This document shows, one piece after another, positions 23,682 through 35,700 of a stretch of 64,000 bases of DNA. Made by a program: the position numbers and the translations under genes. The stretch is taken from assembly GCF_035582795.1 (NCBI RefSeq), contig NC_134368.1, positions 31,742,501 to 31,806,500 of the forward strand, in the 5' to 3' direction. Each line of letters opens with the position of its first letter. Positions within the stretch are counted from its first letter, which is position 1. The DNA is from Mycteria americana (taxonomy: Eukaryota; Chordata; Aves; Ciconiiformes; Ciconiidae). The notes under the pieces were generated by a model that made no database searches, had not been told where the DNA came from, and was given only the letters and a program-made list of their open reading frames with translations.

Positions 23682-26600
23682 AGATAATGAAAATTAGGCT
23701 ATGTCTTCCTGATTTCAAATGTGTAACTCAGAGGCGAAGGGCACTTTGAGGACGCATCACACAGACACTGGATCTGTGAGCTTGACATTAATCGTATTTT
23801 TTTATGTCATGCTTCACGGTTGCTGTATTGCTACATTATTTGCATTATGCAGTAAGCCCCAGTCATAAACAAATATATCTGAAAATCTGTATTGTGAAGG
23901 CTCAAGAACTGCTTGAAGACATAATTCATACTGCAACACTCAGATGCATTGGAAAACTGCTAGTAATTGCTGGAAACATTGTGAACTTTGCAGCAGTTTC
24001 ACTTTTCTCCCACCTTTTCCTTTGTAATCACTTCCCTTTGATTGAAACTCTTATTATTTTAGAGATGCCTGCAAAAAGCGTTCTGCAAAACCATGTAATA
24101 AAGTTTTTCTCCCAAACTAGGTCTGCTGGAGTCACTCAACATACGCAGAGGGAAAGTTAATAAATTACAGCATATCTGAATCCAAATACGACAGACAGTG
24201 CCTGAAGAAGGTACGAATGCCCGGAGGATCTTCCCCAGCACATTATGATGCTGGACATGTTTGAATCAGAAGTTCAGTGCCTTTTCCAGACAAGTGGAGG
24301 AGAAAGGTAACTTCAAGTTTCTTTACAAAAATTTCTGCAGGAAATAGATTCTGCAGAATCAAGCCGCCCCAGATGTATGACAGCTTAATAGGCAGGAAAA
24401 CACAGGAATATGGAAGCTAACCAAGCTTTTCTCAGGTCCTGTGTTGGACCAAATGCTGGACTCGGGGCTTGCTGCCTTACTGTCAAGCCTCAGAGGGCCA
24501 GAGCCCAGCCTTGTGTAGCATCACACGGATCTACCTGTGCTCTGAGAAGGGCTTTTGGAAGGAGTGTCTCCTCACTAGTTTCTATCTAGGAATTATGGAA
24601 AGTCTTTCAAAACATGACCTTTCTGGTGCAGGAGCTAAAAAAATAGTGAGGAAAGACCCTGCGTGGTTCGCACGCACAATTACTGCCACCTTTCCATGTA
24701 TGCATCTATGTTCCTGGCAGCAGCCACCGATCCTACTCATTAAAAAGACCCCATAAAATTTAAATCAATTTGAGCAAATGAGATTCAAGCAATACGCCTG
24801 CCCACGGGCTCCACCATCACATCTGGAAGAACAGATGTAATTATTAGCTTCCTTTATTCCAACCTTGCACCAGGGGTATGAAAGGCCAGGACAAATGATC
24901 AGCAAGTCATTTACAGGACAACGCTGCTTTCCAAGCTCGAGTGAGCTTGCAGCAGCTCTTTGCAGGGTCACCAAACCTGGCAGAAACTCAGCTGTTTATG
25001 CTAATATTTGAGGTTGCAGTGGGATTCCCATGGGGAAGCTCCCGCAACTCTGTCCTATGATATTAACAATGAAACAACGCTGCCAAAGTGCATCAGCGAG
25101 AAGAGTATCTGCTAGAATCGTTATTTCTATAATCTGACATCAGTTTTAGTAAACTTTGTCTGTCTAATGTGCCCAGTGGGATTTTGCAGAGGTTAAATCC
25201 TTCTCACAATCAACTGTGGCCTTGGGTTTTGTTTGCAATTTAGAAAAATGGGACTAATATCATAGTTTCTTAATTAACAGCCTCCTAAAAATGGGAACAG
25301 GAATTGCACCAGATACAGATCTATATTAATATGACCATAATTTATATTATGTTACTAAATTATTTTTTGTGCTTTTCATCTGATTTGTGTGTTACTGCTT
25401 TAAAATGTGTGCTGTGTTTTATTAGTCTGCAACTTAATCTTTAGCACATTATCCGTAAGATTTAAACACAATGCATGCTCTCTTAATTTTGGTTATAGCT
25501 TCTGTGACATTTCTACTTACTTTCCCTTTTTCCTATGCTGATAAGTTAAAAATGCCCCCAAGCATTTTGCAGTTTATGCCTGTGTGTTTGTTTCCATGGA
25601 ATTACACATCTCATGTTGCAATGAAATATATTTATCTGGAGACTTAATAGCTGGGGTTTTTTTTTATCTTGCAGATATCAATAAAACCAAATCTCTCCGT
25701 TTCCCTTTTACTTAAAAAAAAAAAAGAAAAGTAATTCTCTTGCTGTTAATGAACATTGTTAGTGGTGTTTTCAGTCCCTGAATTTAATAGTCACCTCCTG
25801 TGTTTACAACTCTTTCTTCACAGAACAAGGGCACAAAGCATCTCATATAGGGAGAGCCTATGACAGATTGCCCCCTCGCTAATGGGGGCTCCAGATATAT
25901 GACTGAAACATTTACATCAGAAATGGCTTGCCTAGACCTAAATTTTTCCCACTTCAAAGCCTGAGGGTGACCAGATCAAGTCACAAATATATCTTCCTTC
26001 TTTCATTTCCTTACTGTGTCATCATCACATGAAACTTTTAAAGGGTTAGATCAGAAATAATTAGGAAATTCTTATTTATAATGGAGTATAGAAGCCAAAA
26101 AAAAAAAAAAAAAGAAAAAAGAAAAAGATGAAAGAGACCAAAAAGAAACTGGGGAAAATCCCCCCTGCTTAATAGGTAGGAAACAGGTTAAACAAAGGCA
26201 GCAATTCATGTGTGTCTAGGAGAGGTTTCCTAGTGTTAGCAGAGATGCAGATTTGCTAGGCATACTGGGAATAGAGGGATTTACTTTCTCCTGCTTGGAT
26301 GTACGCCCCAAGTCAGGATGGGGAGCAGCCTCTCCCATTCAGCTGACAGCAGCATCCTGCCCTGAATGCCTGCAGAGTTGTTCATATCTATCAGGAGATG
26401 AAATAACCTGGGAAAAGTCCTCACCACTTTTAGCTTGTGAAAGTTTTAATTGTCAGTGAGGCAGTGCGACAGGAGAAGGGGCTGGAGAGGTAGATGGGAG
26501 GCTGGGAATGAGAAAGGAGAGGCTAGGAACAGGAAAAATCACAATAAAGTGAGGCAGCAGGTGGAGGAGAGGAATGGGTAGGTCCTAGCCATGAGTAACA

Positions 26601-29600
26601 CGAAAGACTGAGCTCAGGTCTCGCCCCACCACAGAGCACAGCTCTCCGAGACAGAGCCAGGAAGAGCCATCTTCCTGCAGAGCTGCGGAGACCCGCAATA
26701 ATGCCGGGGACAGCCGAATGACCCTGTGAGCCTCCCTGTGAGTCATGGATAGTATTAAAGGTAGAGATCTAAAACTATCATTCTAGGCTCTAAATACTTG
26801 ACTTTTTCTACAGCTAACCAAGCACAGCCATGTGTCTCTCATTTAGCTCATATCCAGTCTTTAATCAACACTGACTAGTGCCAGAGACATCAAAGTCCCA
26901 GATACTACAGCCTTCCCCTGGGTCATAGGTAATGCTCCATTTCTTTAATACCATTTGGGGGAGGAATTCAACACTTAACTTTTTGTTGGGCCCTGAGGTC
27001 TAAGCATCATGCTGAAGACAATACTTCCACAGGGGCTGAATTTTTGACCTGGGTCATCAATGGCTGAGAAATCCGCACAAACAACTTGGGGAGGATTTTA
27101 GCTAAATGCAGTTCAACCTTTCTGTGCTAGCTGAGTGTGAAAACTGCAGCGCTGGCTACTGCAAGAGACACTGGTCATACGCTGTTTCTTTGTCTAGCAA
27201 ACCCCAAAAGCAAGCTGCTTTTCAAAACTTCAATTTTGCCACGGGCTGTATTCTCCGAGAACAACGATATGTTTGAAGAAATAGCAAAGTTACACATAAC
27301 ACATATATATGCACTGTGCGGCCTTTTAAAGGCATACTCTAAAGGAATTTAGGCTCATCACGTAGTTTTGTAAAAATAACTGGAACATTGGTCCATTTAC
27401 AAACTTAATCTTCGACAAGAAAAAAATACTCATTGCACATTTTCTGCATACTGTTTCCATGTGTAAAAATGAATGTAACTTCTGCACTAATTCTGTTGGT
27501 TTAAGCTCCTAATTGCAGCATTAGCTGGGTCCAAAATTTTTCCTGGAATAATTATGTCAAGGAGGAGTCAATAATACACAGCTCTTGGCAACAAAGTCAT
27601 GCTCACAAATGCTGCTGGGCTGGCAAAATTGTTCTCGGTATTGCTGCTTCCGTTCAGAAAACTGGAACAAGCTCTAGTGGGAAATCACTTTATTTTGGTG
27701 CAAGCAGTGGTTCTTCATGAGGGTTTGCCGGCATTTCTCTACCAAAAAACCACCACTTCTAGTGCAGACAAAGACTTTGCAGTCAATTAATTTTCTTTTT
27801 TGCAGACATGTCTCACAATTCCGCATTGTACTTGCATGTCTTGACTCTAATGACATTCTAGTTAAAAGTAAAAACATTCCCCACTGACTGGTTTGATTTA
27901 GTACAGAAATTAGATGCAGTTTGTTTAAAAAAGAACTTTTAATTGTAGCTCAAAATAGAGTGAAATGGCATAAAAACTGATGTCACGGTCCAAAAATACA
28001 ATTCTATTTTGAACATCTAAATGATATCCTGTCTTATAAATGTTCAGATTATCATAAAAGTAGAAGAGAATCAGAAGAACAGTGAAACTGCTCTTTTATA
28101 GATTGGGCAAAATCTATAATAATTTGCTTAACAAAAAGATGCTCTCTGAAGATAAGCTTGCTCTTAAAATTGAGATACCGTTGCATACTTGGCTAAAAAC
28201 AAGTTAGCAAACATTTTCCTTTTTATCCAGCTGCAGTCAATCAAACAGTGCAAGAAGGCTATGAATGAATATGAATTAAATTGGTCTGCGGAAAACTCAA
28301 CTTACAGGTTGAGTCTTTTCAGAAACGTCATACCTGAGAACGTACTAATGTCTACCAGCAATTTGTGCACAAATGGTTCACTTCCATGGTCCTTCCAAGA
28401 CAGGTTTACTTCCGATGATGCTATTCAATGTAGTGACATCAGCACAAATAGGTTATACAACCCAGGGGAACAGCTTTCTGGTAATACCCCCTGCAAAGGG
28501 GATCATGCGGACAAGGCACAGGTAGCACTAAGGCTCTGCTCCCAGCCCGCCAGTGAGCTGATACAGATGCGAGAGCTTTGGGCGTACATTGGAGCGCACT
28601 CAAGAGCTCGTGCCAGGAGGAAATCCCTTTTTGAAACATGTAATGCTGCCTGTCTGTTGTGCAGAGCTTCCTGAGGCCAGACCCTTGCTGCAGCTGTAGG
28701 AAAGGTAATCCCGTAGTATTTTTGATTGCTTGGAGAGCCATCTCCACCCCCTCCCCTTCTCCTGCCCCAAAGTGCATCCTGCTTGGGAATGCTCTGCACC
28801 TGCTGGCGGTGGATTCAGTGCAGATGAGCTGAGAAGAGCATTCCCCGTGTCCCCTTCAGTACGTCTGTGAAAAAGAAGCTGCAATTTATCTCAAATGTCT
28901 TTGGTAGAAGGAAATTAAAAACTCCATATATGTGGAACCACAGTTCAGCTGAAGGAACTGAAAACTATCAGAGGCAGCAGCCAGGAGTTGTCAGCTCTAG
29001 GAGACAACAAAGACCTAGAAAACAACTCCATGGTCTGCAGTCCATGATGTACTTCGTTGACAGTGGTGTTAATTTAAGCAACCCTGTTCTCCACCTCCCT
29101 TTTTTGTATTATAGCAATACTTCAGCTAGGCTAGTTCCCTGCCTGGATCCACGATGTGACCACACACACCTTTGCCTAGCACAACGGCGGGGAGAGACCT
29201 GAGCACAAGTCACGGCAGCACAACCAGTTTGATAATACGTGGTGTTGGGGCACCATGGTAATGCAGGTATGCAGAGGGCTCTGGTACCTACTACTGCTGC
29301 TAGTCCAGCTTACAAACACCCGGCTACACCCTGTCTCACTCCTAGAGGATTAAGCATGGCAGTGTGCACCAGTAAAAGAATTCACCTACAAATACAGTTG
29401 CTGGGCTTGCTGACTCCATCAGGAAATACCCTTCGCTCCACATCACCGTTAATGGAAGGATGACCGTTCAGGCGAGGTACTGGTAGGAAACTGAGTGAGA
29501 GGGCATCTGCAGCCCACAGCCTTTGTGCTACGTTGGTTTTGATGCAAAGAAAGGAGAGGAGCTTCAGGGAGGAATACGTACCAGCCAGCTAACGAAGCCC

Positions 29601-29679
29601 AGAGGCATACTGGAAATGAATGTTGCACACACTGGAAATGCTCGGTAACCGATTTGGGAGGCTAATACCTAGCTCTTAC
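23682..29679. other. Intergenic, no gene seen
   Basis: Long AT-leaning stretch, with A-rich runs at 25713-25733 and 26097-26126. The + frame 28189-28674 (161 codons) has no domain I know and lacks promoter or splice context. No RNA gene recognised. Confidence 0.6.
26097..26126 (+). repeat. A-rich simple repeat
   Basis: A run of 17 followed by GAAAAAAGAAAAAG. It could be the tail of an old retroposed sequence, but nothing recognisable precedes it. Confidence 0.8.
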
Positions 29680-29689
29680 GGTGCCCTCA

Positions 29690-29830
29690 TTAGCCACAGA
29701 GCACAAAGCATTTTGTAAAGGAGGTCAGCGCACTTTATAGCTGGAGACACTGTGGCACAGAGAAACTTCAGCAAAGTTCTCCAGTGGGGCAGTGCAAGGG
29801 GGCTCCCAAATCCCAGTGCCATATGGCAGC
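29690..29830 (+). mobile_element. MIR-like SINE relic
   Basis: CACTGTGGCACAGAGAAAC followed by 'ttcagcaaagttctccag...gcagtgcaagg' parallels the MIR core 'gaaactgaggcacagagaggttaag..acttgcccaaggtcac'. The preceding 'cacaaagcattttgtaaagg' also fits. It is diverged, hence moderate confidence. Confidence 0.5.
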
Positions 29831-32019
29831 TGCAGGGTCCTTTTTTTCCCACTGAGCAAGGAGACCTGCAGACCTGTTTACGGCTGGGCTGTTCACAGCT
29901 CAAAATGGTGAAGTGATATGAAAAGTAGCTGGTAGTGACGCAAGATCTACACAGATCTGTGCTTGTGACTGAGTCTCCATGTCTAAATATTTTGCTAGTT
30001 CTGCTTTGGATTTATTTACAGAGGAAACTCATTGATTGTATTTGTCCACCTTATTGCTTTTTAGGCATCTAAAGGAAATGCCTGTTAACCTTCGAGACTA
30101 AACAGCATGTGCAACTTTCACATAATTTCAGCCACCTAAAAGTGACATATCTGCCTAAACTAGTTGTCTAGATTCCCTCCGAGGAGGAGAAAGACATCTC
30201 CAGAGGATGATTCATCCCACCTGCATCAGGTTGGGTGACTATCACTCCAGAGGTGCCTGCGTTTCTGCACTGGATATAGACAGCACCTAGTCATCTAGCT
30301 TAGACCCAGGTGAATCTTAGGCTCAGCTGGCTCATTTCAATAGGGAACCTGTCTTCATTAAAGAACTAAGAGAAGCAGAACTCAATGAGCTGTCAATCAA
30401 TAACATTTTATCCAATGTAGCTGACCACACGGCAATATGACATGAATACAAAATGAGTGGACATTTGACATGCTGATCCAGGACCCTGTTATCGCTTTGA
30501 ACATAGGCTGCAGTTTTCTATTTTATCGGTGGCTGATAGTATCAGCCAAACATTAACCCAAGGGCTGTGATGTGTTGCTAGTTCTGGATACCTCCAGTGT
30601 TTGCTCACAGAAGGATTTCTGAAACGTTTGGAAAAGAACTTGAGATGCTAATGTTCTTCCAGGCTTTCAAGGGTCAAAATGACACATGCTTCATCATATG
30701 ATCGTGTTAGAGAAACTGAGAAATCATCTGTGAAAGAAGATGAAAGAAGAATTCTAAATATTATTTACAACAGTTTCTGCATATTTCTGCTTATCAGCTG
30801 TACAGTGGTTGTGCAGTGAGAATTATTAATGTGGCATCAAGGTTCTAAAGATAATAATGCCCCAAGATTTAACCCCAGGTTGAGACTCTGACTCAGATTC
30901 AGCAAACCGCACCTGTTAAATTTGCCTTTGAAAGGAGCTACCCTACCATGTTATTTTGACTTCTTGTCACTGTCATAAATCCAGTGCGTGTTGTCATAGA
31001 CTAATGAGTGGACGTTTGCCACAGCCACATCCTAATTGCTATACTAATTTCATCCCCAAAGCCCCAAACAAATGATCCGCTTCTGACACATGAACTCGAG
31101 CAAAAGCTGCGAGGGAAGAACTGCCCGCTCTCTGAGGTGTAGGGAGATAAGCAAGCTGTTCCCGGGCTGACATCTGCGTTAACAATGGGCCATATGTGGG
31201 CTGTACAGAGAGGGCTGGTAACACATCAGAGATCATGCATTTAACAGATTGTAGCCATAACCGACATCTTGTATAACATTTAATATAAGGATAAATAAAG
31301 GCGGCGGCGGCAGCAGCCCAGACTGGGCACAGAACAATCGGCCAGCTGACGTGAGGCAGGGGAAATAGCTCTGAGATAACCAAGATATCCACTCCTAGGA
31401 GGAGCCGGCTGCTGCCTTGCATTGTTCAAACTGCCCTGGCTATTTAGGTGTTCATCTACAATGGGGAAATCACCTGTAAGTACCTTCCCTCCTGGCTGCA
31501 GATAGAGGCATCATAGCATTTACTTTGGTATTTAAAGGCCGGCTTCTGTAGAATAAAAGGGGTTGCTTTTGCGAGGTGCTGGCTTTGGCAGCAGCCAGTG
31601 TAAGTTCCTTCTCGCTGCTCGTTCTCACCGCTTTTCCTCCCTCAGTTTGGCAGTAGACCTGTTTGCAAAGCCACACAGTAAACCAGATCACGGACTAGAT
31701 TAGGGGTGAAAAATAACCTTTTCTGTGGTTCCTCAAAATAGCTGTGGCAGCAAAACAAAGAGCTAGCAAGATAAAGTGCCACAGCAGGGGACAGAATTCG
31801 GGAGAGAAGGGTCAGGACCTTCCTAAGCCTATTTCACAGCTAGTGCCTTGCAAACCGATGTGACAAACGCAGGCCTGAATGAGCCAGGAGCAGTTCAGGA
31901 TGGAGGCAGACACAGAAACCATGCTATCAGCTGTGAAAGCCAAGTCCCAGTGGACGCACATGCCCTCAGCAAGAAAGGCCATATGCCTAGAGGGGTAATG
32001 GGCTCCTAAGCTGCAAAAC
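29831..32019. other. Intergenic, includes a possible regulatory patch
   Basis: No gene seen. The minus frame 31039-31422 (127 codons) is not recognisable. At about 31.28-31.46 kb a GCGGCGGCGG run, a TGACGT core and GATA-type words (GAGATAAC, AAGATATC) cluster about 8.7 kb upstream of KIT. Confidence 0.5.
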
Positions 32020-32790
32020 AGACATTACACATGGGTCGGGGCAATCCCAAGCACAAATACAGGCTGGGCAGCGAATGGATTGAGAGCAGCCCTGAGGAGA
32101 AGAGCTTGGGGGTGTTGGTTGATGAGAAGCTCGACATGACCTGGCAATGTGTGCTTGCAGCCCAGAAGGCCGACCGTATTCTCGGCTGCATGAAAAGAAG
32201 CGTGGCCAGCAGGTCGAGGGAGGTGATTCTGCCCCTCTACTCCACTTTTGTGAGACCCCACCTGGAGTACTGCCTCCAGCTCTGGAGCCCTCAGCACAGG
32301 AACGACATGGACCTGTTGGAGCGGGTCCAGAGGAGCGCCACAAAAATGATCCGAGGGATGGAACACCTCTCCTATGAAGACAGGCTGAGAGAGTTGGGGT
32401 TGTTCAGCCTGGAGAAGAGAAGGCTCCAGGGAGACCTTATAGCAGCCTTCCAGTACCTGAAGGGTGCCTACAAGAAAGCTGGAGAGGGACTTTTTACATG
32501 GGCATGTAGTGACAGGTCAAGGAGTAATGGCTTTAAACTGAAAGAAGGTAGATTTAGATTAGATATAAGGAAGAAATTCTTCACTACGAGGGTGGTGAGG
32601 CACTGGAACAGGTTGCCCAGAGAAGTTGTGGATGCCCCATCCCTGGAAGTGTTCAAGGACAGGTTGGATGGGGCTTTGAGCAACCTGGTCTAGTGGAAGG
32701 TGTCTCTGCCCATGGCAGGGGGTTGGAACTAGATGATCTTTAAGGTCCCTTCCAACCCAACCCATTCTATCATTCTATGATTCTACACAT
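32020..32790 (+). mobile_element. CR1 LINE, 5'-truncated, relatively young
   Basis: The 3' end of a chicken-repeat-1 LINE on the + strand: the C-terminal part of ORF2 followed by the short 3' UTR with GGTCCCTTCCAACCCAACCC and the terminal ATTCTATGATTCT repeats (to about 32785). The match to remembered CR1 is close, and the ORF2 remnant is still open over 220 codons, so the copy is among the younger ones here. CR1 copies are almost always truncated at the 5' end, as here, and carry no poly(A) tail. The left boundary is uncertain by some tens of bases. Confidence 0.93.
32031..32693 (+). pseudogene. CR1 ORF2 C-terminal remnant (after the reverse transcriptase)
   Basis: Open frame of 220 codons. 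It begins [14 protein letters not shown], continues [16 protein letters not shown] and [18 protein letters not shown], then [20 protein letters not shown], and ends with [19 protein letters not shown]. This is the conserved C-terminal region of CR1 ORF2, downstream of the catalytic reverse transcriptase motifs; endonuclease and palm are missing. It ends at TAG 32691-32693, then 3' UTR. It makes no functional protein by itself. The ATG used is an internal methionine codon of the original ORF. Confidence 0.92.
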
Positions 32791-35700
32791 TTGCATTACT
32801 TCCAACAAGGAGCAGATGGCAAAGGGATGCTCTGTAATTTCTTATGTGAACCCCAAAGAATTCCAAATCTCAGTTTTAGTTGGATAATTTCCTGTCTCAA
32901 ACCGGTCCTGCGTGCCACCAGGTCACAACCGCTCCCCCCCCAAAGGCAGCTGCCTGTTCAGTGGGGGATGGCTCTATAGGCAGTTAATTAAGGAACCTGG
33001 GGCAGGGAAAAGAGGCTCTGAGAAATAAAAGTCTGCAAGATTTAAAACAGGCAGAAGTGTAAGCAGGGCTTTTCCACTGCAGGCTCAAAGAGCTGGTGAG
33101 CTCTGAGAACGCACCTTGGTGCAGCTGCTGGAGATCACCTCCTAATAGCAGAGTCCTCTGAGCGTGGGAACCTGTACAAAAACTGGAGCCTGGCTTTACG
33201 CAGGCTCGGCAACTGGGATTAGGGGTTTGCCAGCAGTGCTCTTGAATTCGGAAGCAGAAACAACACACAAGAGGGAACCAGCTGAACATAAGAGGACAAA
33301 AACATATGGTCTTTAGAATACTTTTTTTACACTAACGCAGTTGTTTATATCACATATCAGACAGGTATGTACTGAAAAATGTGCAGAAATATCTAGATAA
33401 ACATTGCACACCTGGGTGATGTATCATTTCAATATCAACTCTCTAAAAGAACTGAGATAAAATAGGAAAAGGGTCCTGGAAAACATATCCTGAAACTCAT
33501 TTGACTGAATTTGAGCATATGGAACTGATAGGGCCCTACTAAATCTGCTTAAACCCAGAACAGGAGGAGAAAAAAGGAAAAGTAGCCATCCTATTTAATA
33601 GAATATTGCCTCTTAAGGTCCCAATTCACAAGCCTTCTAAAGCTAGATGATTTCATTAATATCAGGAGGCTTTACAACACCTGTCTCATAGGGACAAATA
33701 CAATTTTTACTGCCAGGCATCTTCACAAACTGATTTTTTTCTTTCTGGTTATCCAGCCAGGACAAACTAAGTCATCAAAATGCAAATTCATCAAGGTGCA
33801 ATCCCAGGCCTTCCCAGGATGCCAGGCAGCCAGCGTCCATTGGGGAGGTGGTTGAAAGTGTCTGCAAAAGCTCACTTACACTACATAACAGGCTACATAT
33901 GGAAATTTCCAAAGGTGACTGCACCATCTCAGTTTGAAAACTCTTATCAAAAAGACTGAAAAAACTTCTACAGGTGAAAAAAATAGAGGATTGGATGGTA
34001 AATGTGATGGGCATGACCTTCCTAATGGGGAGGCACCTTTGACTGCCCTTTACTCTCCCAGTGGTGTGTATGTTTTTCCTGCTGTCTATCAGCACTGTGG
34101 GCTTGGGGATTATAATATACATTGCATTCACAAATACACATAGCTGAAAAAAAAAAGCCCCAAAAGCCTCTGGCAGTACAAGATAGCTGTATGAAAATGG
34201 AATAAGACTGATAGGAAAATAATCTCTTAGAGACTTTTGGTTACCAAGAACTGTGAAGATAGATTGTAATGAAAATGTAAATACATACATACCTGCTGTG
34301 CACTCCCCTAAGACACCACAGCATTGCCTTGGTAAGGGTTACCTACCCCATACAGAAGGGCAACAATGTCTACAGCATTTTAATTTAGTAGGGGTTACTC
34401 AAAAAGTTGCAGGGGCAGAAGTGAGAGGCGATGGAGAAGCTGTTAGCTCTGTGGATACTTCATCCATCTGCAGCAAACTGCGAGCCTTGCTTTACTAAAG
34501 CTGGGAGTTACCCACTCAAAGATGGAGATGCTAACTAAAAAGTGCCTTGTTTTCTAGGAAGTTCAGTTGCCCATGGCCATCCTGGGACTTGAACAAAACC
34601 GAGCAGAAACTGAGACAAGCTTTGCAGAGAAGCAGCTAGGGAGACCAGGCTTCTTGGTCTTTCTATGAAAAATAGTAAATGAGTCACATGTGCAGCCTAT
34701 TTACTATTTTAAAAACTGTCTTCTCTGAAATGCTTTGACTCTAATAAATAACAGTTGCTTTTAAGGCTGGACACTGATATCCTTGTTCCAGACGAGGTGG
34801 CAGGGTTGTGACAAATCTGCCTTGCTCTGTACAGAGAGACAGGCAGACCGTGCACTGAGGATGGGACTGGCAGAGAGCGGGAGGCTCATATGATGCTCCC
34901 CTGACAAAGGCTGAGTGCTCCAGGCCAGACATGTGAGAGAAGCACTGGCAGGAGGAGTCAAGAGAGGCCGCTTGCCCATAAAGTACAACCCAGGTTAGTA
35001 GCAAGTTTTAAAGCTGAATAAAGGGGAACTGACACATTTCTGCAAACTACACAAAGATGTAAACAAAATGGGACCTAAAGAACTTTGAAGAGGATCCAAG
35101 CAATTTCTGACACACCTAAATAATGATAAATTAAAATAGGTTAACGAAAGATACTTTGAGAGGTGATGCGACAAACAAGACGTGATAAAACAAAAAAGCT
35201 TTTCAGTTTATCTACTCGGGGAACGCAGACAAGACAAGTGCCCTGTTCTCCGCATCACACTTTTGACATATGTCATCTCAAGCAAGGGGGTTCTTTTGCT
35301 TTTGTTTTAGTTTTCTCCTTACTCGATACCCAAATTCATACACAAAATAGTGCAGTTTAACAAAAATGCCAAAGGAGTCAACTGGATCTCATGTGGCTTT
35401 AATCACCTCAGAAGAAAAACGCCTGACAAAACCCCTCTCTGGCCATTTATTTAGATTGCAGATATGGCGAAACACTGTGAGAAAACACAGAAGGACTCTT
35501 TATGAACGGCAAAGCGAAGTTAGTTCTTGTCACGAGATGCAGAGCCTGGATATGTTTTCAGCAACCGAGGCATTAATATCCTGTTGGGAGCAGGCGGAGA
35601 GGGCAAAGAGAAGGCTCTCCAGGTTTGCAGCCCAAAGCTGCCACATGTTGGAAGGCCAGGGAAGGATGAGAAGAGCAGCGAGCTGGGAAAGGAGAACGTT

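Noticed and set aside
28189..28674. 161-codon open frame on the + strand
   Set aside because: No recognisable motif, and the frame's tail is GC-driven. Probably chance.
32026..32790. TACACAT at both ends of the CR1 as a target site duplication
   Set aside because: The left copy overlaps the CACATGGGTC that belongs to CR1 itself, and CR1 normally lacks clear target duplications.
33775..34290. 171-codon open frame on the minus strand
   Set aside because: Composition (F, L, S rich) follows from A-rich complement. No domain, no splice or promoter context.
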